Notes under the pieces: model-generated
Told to the model about the DNA's origin: nothing
The model's input: the letters and a program-made list of their open reading frames with translations, nothing else
Database searches by the model: none
NCBI GenBank assembly: GCA_025454955.1
Contig: JALONL010000028.1
Coordinates: forward strand, 1 to 64,000
DNA from: Bacteroidia bacterium
GTDB lineage: Bacteria > Bacteroidota > Bacteroidia > Palsa-965
Direction of reading: 5' to 3'
Length of the DNA: 64,000 nucleotides
In this document: piece after piece, positions 51,877-61,190 of the stretch
How positions within the stretch are numbered: position 1 is the stretch's first letter
Layout: each line of letters opens with the position of its first letter
Made by a program: the position numbers and the translations under genes

Positions 51877-52019
51877 TTGTATGTTGTTCTGATGCAGGGG
51901 TGATGATAAATAACAATAATTTTTGCTTGCTGAAGTTTAAATCAGGATGCACGAAATTAATGATGATGAACATGCTAAATATAAATATAAAACATCACCC
52001 ATTGATGGCATAAGATTCC

Positions 52020-52115
52020 GCACACAGGCAGAAAAATAATCTGGACTAATACCCCTCGGAGGTCTCCGAAGACCTCCGAGGGGTCTGCGAGTTTTTTATT
52101 TTTCTGCCTGTGTGC
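52020..52115. repeat. 96-bp nested-hairpin element
   Basis: A perfect 19-bp terminal inverted repeat (GCACACAGGCAGAAAAATA at 52020-52038, complement at 52097-52115) surrounds a perfect 15-bp stem (52051-52065/52070-52084, ACCCCTCGGAGGTCT) with a 4-base loop. Same design as the core at 35083-35174. Possibly a MITE or a transcript-folding element. Lies in the 359-base gap 51877-52235. Confidence 0.85.
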
Positions 52116-52148
52116 TGCGTAAATGCCTCGAGCCAACAGTTTACAAAA

Positions 52149-52203
52149 TGTCTGAGAAAAAACCGGTTCATCACAAACCTCAAAAACGAATTTTAAACGG
52201 GCA
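52149..52203. repeat. Dispersed repeat end, inverted copy
   Basis: TGTCTGAGAAAAAA ... AACGAATTTTAAACGGGC is the reverse complement of the sequence at 43506-43560 with several differences, and its inner 20 bases match 21531-21550. It lies 33 bases before the trhO stop, downstream of that gene. Confidence 0.8.
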
Positions 52204-52235
52204 CTTAAAAGTCCAATAAACAATCGAAAAAAAAA

Positions 52236-53279
52236 CTACTCCCCCCGCTTCAACCCAATAGCCGGCCGCAACCGGCTATGATACAACGAAGCCGCCCCCA
52301 CCGTCTTCCCCTCTGCACGCAACCGCGCCCGTTCCTCATCCGGCAACTTAATCCAGTCCCGGCATTCGTCGCTGCAGCAGTGCTCCATTTTTTGTGCGCA
52401 GGCATCGCACTGTATAAACAGCACGTGACAATCGGTATTGGCGCAGTTTACGTGTGTGTCGCATACGGCGTCGCATTGGTGGCACCGGGCAATTACATCG
52501 TGCGTAATACGTTCGCCGAGACGTTCGTCGAACACGAAATTTTTGCCAATGAATTTCGACGGCAGCTGCTGTGTTTTTACCTGCCGCGCATACTCGATAA
52601 TGCCGCCGTGAAGCTGGTTCACATCTTTGTACCCGTGATGCCGCAGCCACGCGCTGGCTTTCTCGCAGCGTATGCCGCCCGTGCAGTACATGAGCACCTT
52701 GCGTTCTTTGTCCTCGCCCAGCAGGTCGAGTACTTCGTTAAGTTCTTCCTTAAACGTATCGGCTTTGGGCAGTATGGCGTTTTCGAAATGGCCTACTTCG
52801 CTTTCGTAGTGGTTGCGCATGTCAACCACCACCACGCCGGGCGTTTCCAAGGCGGTGTTAAATTCCTGCGCGCTCAGGTGAGTGCCGACGTTGGTTACAT
52901 CAAATGCATCGTCGGGCAGGCCGTCGGCCACAATTTTGGTCTTTACCTTTATCTGCAGGCGGAAGAACGATTTTCCGTCGTCTTCCACGGCAATTTTAAA
53001 CGGCACGTCTTTAAACTCGGCGTGGCTGTCGATCACCTGGCGGAATTGCTCAAAATGGTGTTCGGGCACACTGAGTTGCGCGTTTATGCCTTCGCGGGCA
53101 ATATATATGCGGCCGAATACGCCCAATGCCTCCCACTCGCGCCAGAGGGTGTGGCGCATTTTCTCGGGGCGGTCGATAATTACATAGCGGTAAAACGAAA
53201 GCGTAACACGGCGAAACGTTTCTGCGGCCAGACGTTCGCGCATTTCCTGCCGGTTTACACGGTTATAAAGCGAAGGCAT
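52236..53279 (-). CDS. trhO: tRNA uridine(34) hydroxylase TrhO (rhodanese family)
   Basis: Hydroxylates the wobble uridine of certain tRNAs using O2. The 347-aa product has an N-terminal ferredoxin-like domain (FGRIYIAREGINAQLSVP near residue 52), a rhodanese domain (about 130-225) with the catalytic-loop Cys in MYCTGGIRCEKAS and the LHGGIIEY motif, and a C-terminal Cys-rich region (CHQCDAVCDTHVNCANTDC ... CDAC). Start placed at the ATG giving MPSLYNRVN; an upstream ATG would add 19 residues running into the tdh promoter region. Confidence 0.94.
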   Translation of the reverse strand: MPSLYNRVNRQEMRERLAAETFRRVTLSFYRYVIIDRPEKMRHTLWREWEALGVFGRIYIAREGINAQLSVPEHHFEQFRQVIDSHAEFKDVPFKIAVEDDGKSFFRLQIKVKTKIVADGLPDDAFDVTNVGTHLSAQEFNTALETPGVVVVDMRNHYESEVGHFENAILPKADTFKEELNEVLDLLGEDKERKVLMYCTGGIRCEKASAWLRHHGYKDVNQLHGGIIEYARQVKTQQLPSKFIGKNFVFDERLGERITHDVIARCHQCDAVCDTHVNCANTDCHVLFIQCDACAQKMEHCCSDECRDWIKLPDEERARLRAEGKTVGAASLYHSRLRPAIGLKRGE

Positions 53280-53363
53280 AATTTTAATTTCCTGAAAAAC
53301 CCGGCAAAGGTAGCCAATAGGGCCGGGCGTGCCCACTGATTTTTGTCAGATTTCGTTTTGGGA

Positions 53364-53393
53364 TTTGCCATATCGCACCTATTGTTACCTTTA
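53364..53393 (+). promoter_or_regulatory. Predicted promoter, threonine dehydrogenase
   Basis: TTTG (53364-53367), 18 bases, then TACCTTTA (53386-53393), one mismatch from TAnnTTTG, 19 bases before the ATG at 53413. Confidence 0.5.
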
Positions 53394-53412
53394 TGCGCTA
53401 CATTTTCCCGCT

Positions 53413-54372
53413 ATGGAAACGGATACTATTCTTGTAATTGGCTCCTCGGGACAGATCGGCACCGAGCTGGTGGCCGAACTGCGCACCCGATACGGCCGCG
53501 ACCGTGTAATTGCCTCCGACATTAAACCCGCCACCCCCGAGCAACTCAGCGAAGGCCCCTACGAAGTAATAGACGCACTCAACCGCGACCAGATCTTCGA
53601 AGTGGTAAAAAAATACGGCGTCAACCAGGTTTACCTCCTGGCCGCCCTGCTCTCGGCCACGGCCGAGAAGAACCCCATGTTTGCCTGGAAGCTGAACATG
53701 GAAAGCCTCTTCCACATCCTCGAAATGGCCCGCGAAGGCCATATCCGCAAAATATACTGGCCCAGCTCCATCGCCGTTTTCGGTCTCACCACCCCGCGCG
53801 ACAATACCCCACAGTTTACCGTAATCGAGCCCGGTACTGTATATGGTATAAGCAAACAGGCCGGCGAACGCTGGTGCGAATGGTATCATAATAAATACGG
53901 TGTGGATGTGCGCAGCATCCGTTACCCCGGACTTATCGGCTGGAAATCGGCCCCCGGCGGCGGTACCACCGATTATGCCGTGCACATTTACCACGAAGCA
54001 CTGGCCAATAACAGTTACAACTGCTTTTTGGCAGAAAACACCACCCTGCCCATGATGTATATGCCCGACGCCATACGGGCCACCATCGAAATTATGACCG
54101 CCCCGGCCGAACAAATCAGGTACCGTGGTGGTTATAATATTGCCGGAATGAGTTTTTCGCCCAAAGAAATTGCGATGGCCATTAAAAAGCACCAGCCCGA
54201 CTTTACCATTACCTACCAGCCTGATTTCCGCCAGGCCATTGCCGACTCGTGGCCCAGAAGCATCGACGACGCTGTGGCCCGCGAGCATTGGGGCTGGAAA
54301 CCGCAATTCGATCTCGACCGGATGACCGAAGAGATGTTGGTAAACCTGAAAAAAGTTAACAATCTGGTGTAA
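53413..54372 (+). CDS. L-threonine 3-dehydrogenase, epimerase (GalE-like) type
   Basis: An NAD-dependent extended-SDR protein of 319 aa. It has the GxxGxxG motif as GSSGQIGTE near residue 12, the catalytic YxxxK as YGISKQAGERW near residue 140, and the block SIRYPGLIGWKSAPGGGTTDYAV that marks the threonine dehydrogenases related to UDP-galactose epimerase found in Bacteroidota. The product 2-amino-3-ketobutyrate is split to glycine and acetyl-CoA by Kbl, which is not encoded here. The start at 53413 follows a good promoter. Confidence 0.9.
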   Translation: METDTILVIGSSGQIGTELVAELRTRYGRDRVIASDIKPATPEQLSEGPYEVIDALNRDQIFEVVKKYGVNQVYLLAALLSATAEKNPMFAWKLNMESLFHILEMAREGHIRKIYWPSSIAVFGLTTPRDNTPQFTVIEPGTVYGISKQAGERWCEWYHNKYGVDVRSIRYPGLIGWKSAPGGGTTDYAVHIYHEALANNSYNCFLAENTTLPMMYMPDAIRATIEIMTAPAEQIRYRGGYNIAGMSFSPKEIAMAIKKHQPDFTITYQPDFRQAIADSWPRSIDDAVAREHWGWKPQFDLDRMTEEMLVNLKKVNNLV

Positions 54373-54532
54373 CCCGGCCCGCAGCATTGCCGTAAAAATT
54401 GCTGTAAACGAACCGGAATACCTGTTTTTCGTCGAAGAAAAACGCCAATTTATCTAAATCTAAAACGCAATCTCGGAACTATTGTATAGTTTGGAGATCG
54501 CTACGATGAAAACCGCTACAGTTACATACAGG

Positions 54533-55429
54533 ATGAAAAAAATTACCCTGATACTGTTATTCATAATCTGTAAGCTCGGCATTGCCCAGTCTTACGAGAT
54601 GTATGGCGGCGACACCATCAACATGATTGATGCGGGTGGCAAGCGGCAGGGGCGTTGGATCATCTTCGGCCGGATGAAGAAAGATCCGAAATACGCTCCC
54701 GATGCCAAAGTAGAAGAGGGCAAGTACCTCAACAGCATGAAAACCGGCATCTGGATTGAGTATTTCCCCACCGGAGTTAAAAAGAGCGAACTTACTTTCC
54801 AGAATAACCGCGCCAACGGCCCTGCCGTAATGTATCACGAAAACGGCAAAAAAGCCGAAGAAGGAAACTGGCAGGGCTCACGCTGGGTAGGTCCCTACAA
54901 ACTTTACTACGAAGACGGCACCATTCGCCAGGAATTCAGCTACAACCCGCTCGGACAGCGCGATGGCGTACAGAAATACTATCATCCCAATGGAAAACTC
55001 ATGATTGAGGTAACCATGAAAGCCGGTAAGGAAGAGGGGATGATGAAAGAATACTACGAAAACGGCGAACTCAAAGCCGAGAAATTCTTCAACGGCGGAA
55101 ATATAGATCCTGCAAAATCACGCACCTACGAACCCAAAAAGCCCGTAGCCGAATCGCAGGCCCCCGAAGAAAAAGAACTCAAGGCCCCCGCCCCCGTGGC
55201 CAAAGCCAACGAAATGCCCAACAAAGGTCAGTTTACCGGCGAAGGTTACTGGATTCTTTACACCAACGGTCAGATTACCATGAAAGGTACCTTCCACCTG
55301 AAAAAACTGATCGACGGCGAGCAGCGCATCTACGACCAGAACGGTATGCTCATCCGCATCAAACTCTTTAAAGAAGGCCGCTACGTGGGCGATGGCCCGC
55401 TGCCGGTAGAAGGATCGGGAGGGAAGTAA
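54533..55429 (+). CDS. YwqK/MORN-repeat exported protein, 298 aa
   Basis: A signal peptide (KKITLILLFIICKLGIAQ) is followed by MORN-like YwqK repeats at about residues 60-200 (GxWIEYFPTGVKKSELTF, NGPAVMYHENGKKAEEG, GVQKYYHPNGKLMIEV, MMKEYYENGELKAEKFF), a Pro/Ala/Glu-rich linker and one more repeat near residue 245. Shares its repeat type with the lipoprotein at 11581. No toxin partner is seen despite the family's database name. Start chosen at the ATG before the signal peptide, 17 codons into the open frame. Confidence 0.78.
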   Translation: MKKITLILLFIICKLGIAQSYEMYGGDTINMIDAGGKRQGRWIIFGRMKKDPKYAPDAKVEEGKYLNSMKTGIWIEYFPTGVKKSELTFQNNRANGPAVMYHENGKKAEEGNWQGSRWVGPYKLYYEDGTIRQEFSYNPLGQRDGVQKYYHPNGKLMIEVTMKAGKEEGMMKEYYENGELKAEKFFNGGNIDPAKSRTYEPKKPVAESQAPEEKELKAPAPVAKANEMPNKGQFTGEGYWILYTNGQITMKGTFHLKKLIDGEQRIYDQNGMLIRIKLFKEGRYVGDGPLPVEGSGGK

Positions 55430-55454
55430 GATATTTCATTACCCATAATACCCA

Positions 55455-55486
55455 AAAACCGCTGTACCTTCCCGTGCAGCGGTTTT
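55455..55486 (+). terminator. Intrinsic terminator after YwqK-repeat gene
   Basis: 10-bp stem AAAACCGCTG/CAGCGGTTTT with a 12-base loop, followed by GCTTTT. A-run before and T-run after suggest it may act in both directions. Confidence 0.75.
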
Positions 55487-55563
55487 GCTTTTATGCGCTG
55501 TACCAGCCTTGTTTTCTGCTAAATTTGTGGTTCACTCGCCTGGTGATAAATATTTAGTTGTGT

Positions 55564-57111
55564 ATGACAAACCAAACGCCCGTTCAGGAGCTTTTTATTT
55601 ACAATACGCTTTCCCGTACCAAGGAAAAATTCGAACCGCTTGCCGCTCCCTTTGTGGGAATGTATGTGTGCGGCCCTACCGTTTACAGCGATGTACATTT
55701 GGGCAACTGCCGCACGTTCATTTCGTTTGATATGATTTTCCGCTACCTCTTACACCTGGGGTACAAAGTGCGCTACGTGCGCAACATAACCGATGTGGGC
55801 CACCTTACCGACGAAGATGCCGGCGAAGGCGAAGACCGCATTGGCCGCCGCGCAAAGCTCGAGCAGATTGAGCCCATGGAAATTGTGCAGCGTTACACAC
55901 ACGGCTTTCACGAAGTGATGGCCCTGTTCAACGCATTGCCACCAAGCATTGAGCCCAGCGCCACAGGCCATATCATCGAACAGATTGAAATGACCAAAGC
56001 CATTATCGACAATGGACTGGGCTACGAAGCAAACGGATCGGTGTATTTCGATGTGGAGAAATTCACCACACAATACAACTATGGCGCACTCTCGGGCCGC
56101 ACGCTCGATGAGCAGATAAACAACACCCGCGACCTCGACGGCCAAAATGAAAAACGCGGCCGCCTCGATTTTGCACTTTGGAAACAGGCCAAACCCGAAC
56201 ACCTCATGCGCTGGCCTTCGCCCTGGGGCGACGGTTTCCCCGGCTGGCACATCGAATGCTCGGCCATGAGCCGCAAATACCTCGGCGAATCATTCGACAT
56301 ACACGGTGGCGGCATGGATCTCATTCCCACACACCACACCAACGAAATTGCCCAAAGCGTGGGCTGCTGCGGCAAAACACCCGTGCGCTACTGGATGCAT
56401 ACCAACATGCTTACGGTAAACGGCAAAAAAATGTCGAAGTCGCTCAACAACTCCATCCTGCCGGTAGAACTGCTCACCGGCATGTCAGTGGCGGCCGATT
56501 CGCCCGTGGCCACACCCTCGCTGGCCAAACTCAGCGGCCCGCACAATGTGCTTACACGCGGCTACTCGCCCATGACGGCGCGCTTTTTTATGATGCAGAC
56601 ACACTATTCGAGCACGCTCGACTTCTCCAACGAAGCACTCGATGCGGCCGAAAAAGGCTTTATGCGTTTAATGGCCGGCGCACGCCAGCTTACCAAACTA
56701 AAGCCCGCCGCACAGTCGAGCGTAAACATCGCCGAACTGCGCACCGCCTGCTACGCCGCCATGAACGACGACTTCAACACGCCAATTCTGCTGGCGCATT
56801 TGTTTGATGCCGTGCGCATGATAAACAATATTGCCGACGGACGCGAAACCATTACCGAAAGCGACCTTGCACAACTTACCAAGTTGTACAACGAGTTTAT
56901 ATTCGACATAATGGGCCTCAAAGACGACATCGGCGAAAGCGCCACCGGCAGCACTACCGAAGGCCTTATGCAACTCATCATAAAAATGCGTGCCGAGGCC
57001 AGAATCAAAAAAGACTTTGCCACTTCCGATCTCGTGCGCGATGAGTTGGCCAAACTGAACATCGTGCTCAAAGACGGAAAAGAAGGCACAGGCTGGGACA
57101 TTAAAGCATAA
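55564..57111 (+). CDS. cysS: Cysteinyl-tRNA synthetase
   Basis: Class I aminoacyl-tRNA synthetase of 515 aa. The first zinc-site region with CGPTVYSDVHLGNCRTF contains the HIGH equivalent as HLGN, and GWHIECSAMS and KKMSKSLNN (KMSKS loop near residue 290) follow. A C-terminal DALR-type anticodon region with FNTPILLAHLFDAVRMINN is present. Insertions are modest and length is normal for Bacteroidota. Start at ATG 55564; a TTG two codons earlier is less likely. A TAAATTTG -7 element lies at 55520-55527. The M28 peptidase follows after 5 bases, so they are co-transcribed. Confidence 0.97.
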   Translation: MTNQTPVQELFIYNTLSRTKEKFEPLAAPFVGMYVCGPTVYSDVHLGNCRTFISFDMIFRYLLHLGYKVRYVRNITDVGHLTDEDAGEGEDRIGRRAKLEQIEPMEIVQRYTHGFHEVMALFNALPPSIEPSATGHIIEQIEMTKAIIDNGLGYEANGSVYFDVEKFTTQYNYGALSGRTLDEQINNTRDLDGQNEKRGRLDFALWKQAKPEHLMRWPSPWGDGFPGWHIECSAMSRKYLGESFDIHGGGMDLIPTHHTNEIAQSVGCCGKTPVRYWMHTNMLTVNGKKMSKSLNNSILPVELLTGMSVAADSPVATPSLAKLSGPHNVLTRGYSPMTARFFMMQTHYSSTLDFSNEALDAAEKGFMRLMAGARQLTKLKPAAQSSVNIAELRTACYAAMNDDFNTPILLAHLFDAVRMINNIADGRETITESDLAQLTKLYNEFIFDIMGLKDDIGESATGSTTEGLMQLIIKMRAEARIKKDFATSDLVRDELAKLNIVLKDGKEGTGWDIKA

Positions 57112-57116
57112 GAATA

Positions 57117-58118
57117 ATGAACACGTTTTTGAAATACTCCGCCACGGCATTGCTGCCGCTGGCATTACTCACCGCCTCCTGCGGCAATAACAAAACAAAC
57201 GGCGGCACCGACACTACGACCACCAAACCGGCCGCGCCCCGCGTGGCTGCGCCTGCGTTTGCCTACGACTCGGCCTACGCACACATAAAAACTCAGGTGG
57301 AATTCGGCCCGCGTGTACCCGGCAGCGTGGCACACGGCAAATGTGCCGAGTGGATGACCGAGAAACTGAAAAGTTACGGACTAACCGTAACCGTGCAGGA
57401 AGCACCCATTTCGCTGCCCAACGGTCAGCCCGTGCGCATGAAAAACATTTTTGCCGCCTTCAAACCCGAACGTGCCGACCGCATTCTCCTGCTCGCACAC
57501 TGGGACAGCCGCGCCATGGCCGACCGCGACACCGCCCGCAAAACCGAACCCATTGACGGTGCCAACGACGGCGCCAGCGGCGTAGGTGTACTCATAGAAA
57601 TTGCCCGAGTGCTGCAGCTTAAAGACCCGAACATTGGTGTGGATATTCTGCTGGTGGATGCCGAAGATCAGGGCAACAACGGCTCGGAAGATAGCTGGTG
57701 CCTTGGTGCGCAATACTGGGCCGCCAACAAACCGGCCAATTACAATCCCCGTTTCGGCATTCTGCTCGATATGGTGGGCGGGCAAAATCCGGTGTTTCCG
57801 CGCGAAGGAAATTCGTACATCCTTGCCTCACACGTTCAGGATAAAGTGTGGAGCGCCGCCGCTGCGCTGGGTTTTGGAAATATATTTATCAATGAACAAA
57901 CCGGCCCCACCACCGACGATCATGTGCCGCTCAACAAAATTGCCGGCATTCCCACCATCGACATCGTACATTACGATACCGATCAGAACGATTATTTCCC
58001 GCACCACCACCGCCACACCGATAACCTGTCTGTTATCGACAAGAGTACACTTAAAATGGTAGGCACAGTGGTGCTGGATGTGGTTTATAATGAAAATCCT
58101 GTGGCTCCGGTAAAATAA
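57117..58118 (+). CDS. M28-family Zn peptidase/glutaminyl cyclase-like lipoprotein
   Basis: The signal ends in a lipobox (LLTASC, Cys near residue 22). A Thr-rich linker leads to an M28 catalytic domain. The zinc ligand order is seen as HWDSR (His near 128), DGANDGASG (Asp near 148), DAEDQG (Glu near 183), LLDMVGG (Asp near 219) and a late HTDN His near 302. The sequence between them resembles bacterial glutaminyl-peptide cyclotransferases as well as aminopeptidases, so the exact activity is open. Probably periplasmic and lipid-anchored. It follows cysS by 5 bases and precedes leuS by 29. Confidence 0.88.
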   Translation: MNTFLKYSATALLPLALLTASCGNNKTNGGTDTTTTKPAAPRVAAPAFAYDSAYAHIKTQVEFGPRVPGSVAHGKCAEWMTEKLKSYGLTVTVQEAPISLPNGQPVRMKNIFAAFKPERADRILLLAHWDSRAMADRDTARKTEPIDGANDGASGVGVLIEIARVLQLKDPNIGVDILLVDAEDQGNNGSEDSWCLGAQYWAANKPANYNPRFGILLDMVGGQNPVFPREGNSYILASHVQDKVWSAAAALGFGNIFINEQTGPTTDDHVPLNKIAGIPTIDIVHYDTDQNDYFPHHHRHTDNLSVIDKSTLKMVGTVVLDVVYNENPVAPVK

Positions 58119-58147
58119 CCGGGTTGCAAAAGAATAGAATTATTGAT

Positions 58148-61129
58148 ATGGAATATAATTTCCGGGAAATAGAAAAAAACATCCGAAAATACTGGAGCAA
58201 AAATAAAGTATATGCTTCGGGAATTGGCGGCGATAAACCGAAATTTTATGCACTCAGCATGTTTCCGTATCCTTCGGGAGCCGGTTTGCATGTGGGGCAT
58301 CCGCTGGGTTACATTGCCAACGATATTGTGGCACGTTACAAACGAAACAACGGCTACAATGTGCTGCATCCCATGGGATATGATGCTTTCGGCCTTCCGG
58401 CCGAGCAGTATGCCATTCAAACCGGACAGCATCCGGCTGTGACTACCGAGAAAAACATTGCCCGCTACCGCGAGCAGCTCGACCGTATCGGATTTTCGTT
58501 CGACTGGGAGCGTGAAGTGCGTACCTGCGATCCGCAGTATTACAAATGGACGCAGTGGATTTTTCTGCAGCTCTTCGGGTCGTGGTACAATTACCGCACG
58601 CAAAAGTCGGAATCTATTGATACGCTCACGGCCCTGTTTGAAACCGAAGGCTACAGCGGCACCGACGACCGCATTCTTACCGGCAACGAAGAGCACAACC
58701 TTGCGCCATTCACTGCGGCCGGGTGGAAGGCCTTTACAGAAAAGCAGAAAGCCGATGTGCTGATGAATTTCCGCCTGGCTTATCTCGACGAAGCCTGGGT
58801 AAACTGGTGTCCCGGTTTGGGCACTGTGCTGGCCAACGACGAAATAAAAGACGGCGTTTCCGAACGTGGCGGCTTTCCGGTGGAGCGCAAGCGTATGCCG
58901 CAGTGGAGTTTCCGAATCACCGCCTTTGCCGACAGGCTGCTGGCCGATCTCGACAGCATAGACTGGCCCGAAAGCATAAAGGAATCGCAGCGCAACTGGA
59001 TTGGCCGCTCGGAAGGAGCCTCGTTGTTTTTCCGGATCGACGGCCACGCCGAAAAAATTGAAGTATTCACCACACGCCCCGATACGGTGTTTGGCGTTAC
59101 GTTTGTAACCCTTGCACCCGAGCACGAACTCGTGGACAAAATCACCACGCCCGAATACCGTGCGGCGGTGGAGGCTTACGTGGGTGTGGCCAAAAACAAA
59201 TCGGAGCGCGAGCGCCAGGCCGAGGTGAAAAAAGTATCGGGCCAGTTTACCGGCGCGTATGTGCTGCACCCGTTCAGCGGCGCAAAAGTACCCGTGTGGG
59301 TGGGCGATTACGTGCTGGCCGGCTACGGCACCGGCGCAGTAATGGCCGTACCCGCGCACGACAGCCGCGACTATGCCTTTGCGCGTTATTTCAACCTGCC
59401 CATTACCGAAGTGGTTAGCGGCGGCAACATTGAAGTGGAATCGTATGACGCGAAAACGGGCATTTTGGTGAATTCCGATTTCCTCAACGGACTCGATGTA
59501 AAACCGGCCGTGAAACGCGCCATCGAAGAAATCGAAAAGCGCGGTTTGGGCAAAGGCAAGGTAAATTACCGCCTGCGCGATGCCGCTTTCGGTCGCCAGC
59601 GTTACTGGGGCGAACCCATTCCCATTTATTACAAAAACGGAATAGCCTGCCCGCTCAGCGAAAGCGACCTGCCGCTGGTGCTTCCCGAAATAGAAAAATT
59701 CCTCCCCACCGAAACCGGCGAACCGCCACTGGCCCGCGCCGAAAAATGGAAGTGGAACGAAACCACGCACAGTGTCGATAGCGAAGGCTGGCCCATTGAA
59801 ACCACTACCATGCCCGGCTGGGCCGGTTCAAGCTGGTATTTCCTGCGCTACATGGATCCGCACAACGCCAATGAAATGGTGGCTAAAAAAGATGCGGAGT
59901 ACTGGAAAAACATCGATCTCTACATTGGCGGTGCCGAGCACGCTACCGGGCATTTGATGTATGTGCGTAGCTGGACGAAGTTTTTGTTTGACCGTGGATT
60001 TATTTCGGTGAATGAGCCGGCGCAGAAGCTGATAAATCAGGGGATGATTCAGGGAGAAACGAAATTTGGATTGATTGTAACGGTGATCTTACCTCCCGAA
60101 AATCCTAATGCAACTGGAGGTGTTCCTTTAAGTTTTGGAGAAAATGTATCTAAAACTTACCTGTTCCCCTACGATTTCAATGCACCCCAGCGTTTGAGGG
60201 TTAAAGGAGTGGGCAAGGTTGGAAATTCTGTTGACAGAATTCCAATTGAATTCACCGAGTTTGAAGGTGGAAAACACTTTCTTAGTAAAGAGAAATTATT
60301 ATCACTGCGTAAAGAACTATTGAAGTATGAAAATCTCATTATTCCGACATTTTCAGAAATTGAATATTTACTAGAAGAAGTTGAGAACAAGAGTAAATAC
60401 AAAGATCTGTTTCTCGATGAAAAAGTATCCCTTGGTACTGAGATAGAAAAAATGTCGAAGTCGAAGTACAACGTAGTCAACCCCGACGACATCTGCGACC
60501 AGTACGGTGCCGACACGCTGCGCATGTACGAAATGTTCCTCGGTCCGCTCGACCAGTCCAAGCCGTGGAATACCAACGGCATAAGCGGCGTACACAACTT
60601 CCTGAAACGCTTCTGGCGTCTGTTCTTCAACGAAAATGGCCTGGCCGTAACCAACGAGCCCGCCACCGAAGCCGAACTGAAAGTACTGCACCGCACCGTA
60701 AAGAAAGTGCGCGACGATATTGATCGCTATTCTTTCAACACCTGCGTGAGCACGTTTATGATTGCCGTAAACGAACTCATGGAACTTAAAAGCCGCAAAC
60801 GTGCGGTGCTTGAGCCGCTGGCGGTGGCGCTTTCGCCCTTTGCCCCGCATATTGCCGAGGAAATCTGGCAGAAGTTGGGCAACAGCGGCAGCATTACCAC
60901 TGCCGCTTATCCCGTGGTGGACGAAAAATACCTTACCGACGATACATTTGAGTATCCGGTGCAGGTAAACGGCAAGATGCGTTTCAAATTCCCCGCCCCG
61001 GCCGATATGCCGCCCGCGGAGGTGGAAAAAGCCATTCTTGCCTCCGAAGAAGCACAAAAATGGCTTGAGGGCAAAACACCCAAAAAGATGGTGGTGGTGC
61101 CCAAGCGCATTGTGAATATTGTGATTTAA
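58148..61129 (+). CDS. leuS: Leucyl-tRNA synthetase with atypical insert
   Basis: Class I synthetase of 993 aa charging tRNA-Leu. The HIGH motif is HVGHPLGY at residues 48-51 in the context FPYPSGAGL. The CP1 editing domain follows (TTRPDTVFGVTFVTLAPEHEL near residue 310), then GSSWYFLRYMDP, the KMSKSKYNVVNPDD loop near residue 768 and the C-terminal VNGKMRFKF domain. Between QGMIQG (near residue 632) and KMSKS, about 130 residues are AT-rich in DNA and unlike the usual linker of Bacteroidota LeuRS, suggesting a replaced or inserted module. Start at ATG 58148; the TTG at 58124 is unlikely. Confidence 0.95.
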   Translation: MEYNFREIEKNIRKYWSKNKVYASGIGGDKPKFYALSMFPYPSGAGLHVGHPLGYIANDIVARYKRNNGYNVLHPMGYDAFGLPAEQYAIQTGQHPAVTTEKNIARYREQLDRIGFSFDWEREVRTCDPQYYKWTQWIFLQLFGSWYNYRTQKSESIDTLTALFETEGYSGTDDRILTGNEEHNLAPFTAAGWKAFTEKQKADVLMNFRLAYLDEAWVNWCPGLGTVLANDEIKDGVSERGGFPVERKRMPQWSFRITAFADRLLADLDSIDWPESIKESQRNWIGRSEGASLFFRIDGHAEKIEVFTTRPDTVFGVTFVTLAPEHELVDKITTPEYRAAVEAYVGVAKNKSERERQAEVKKVSGQFTGAYVLHPFSGAKVPVWVGDYVLAGYGTGAVMAVPAHDSRDYAFARYFNLPITEVVSGGNIEVESYDAKTGILVNSDFLNGLDVKPAVKRAIEEIEKRGLGKGKVNYRLRDAAFGRQRYWGEPIPIYYKNGIACPLSESDLPLVLPEIEKFLPTETGEPPLARAEKWKWNETTHSVDSEGWPIETTTMPGWAGSSWYFLRYMDPHNANEMVAKKDAEYWKNIDLYIGGAEHATGHLMYVRSWTKFLFDRGFISVNEPAQKLINQGMIQGETKFGLIVTVILPPENPNATGGVPLSFGENVSKTYLFPYDFNAPQRLRVKGVGKVGNSVDRIPIEFTEFEGGKHFLSKEKLLSLRKELLKYENLIIPTFSEIEYLLEEVENKSKYKDLFLDEKVSLGTEIEKMSKSKYNVVNPDDICDQYGADTLRMYEMFLGPLDQSKPWNTNGISGVHNFLKRFWRLFFNENGLAVTNEPATEAELKVLHRTVKKVRDDIDRYSFNTCVSTFMIAVNELMELKSRKRAVLEPLAVALSPFAPHIAEEIWQKLGNSGSITTAAYPVVDEKYLTDDTFEYPVQVNGKMRFKFPAPADMPPAEVEKAILASEEAQKWLEGKTPKKMVVVPKRIVNIVI

Positions 61130-61154
61130 GCCAACAGGCAGAGGTAATTAACAG

Positions 61155-61190
61155 GCGGCAGATGTTAAATTTTAGCATCTGCCGCTTTTT
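61155..61190 (+). terminator. Intrinsic terminator after leuS
   Basis: Perfect 10-bp stem GCGGCAGATG/CATCTGCCGC with an 11-base loop and five Ts. The rest of the gap 61191-61374 shows no gene; two ACTTTGG repeats near 61321-61339 may belong to the next promoter. Confidence 0.85.

Noticed and set aside
58085..59770. 561-aa open frame antisense to leuS
   Set aside because: The plus strand carries unmistakable LeuRS motifs; the reverse frame has no start context or domain and reflects codon composition.
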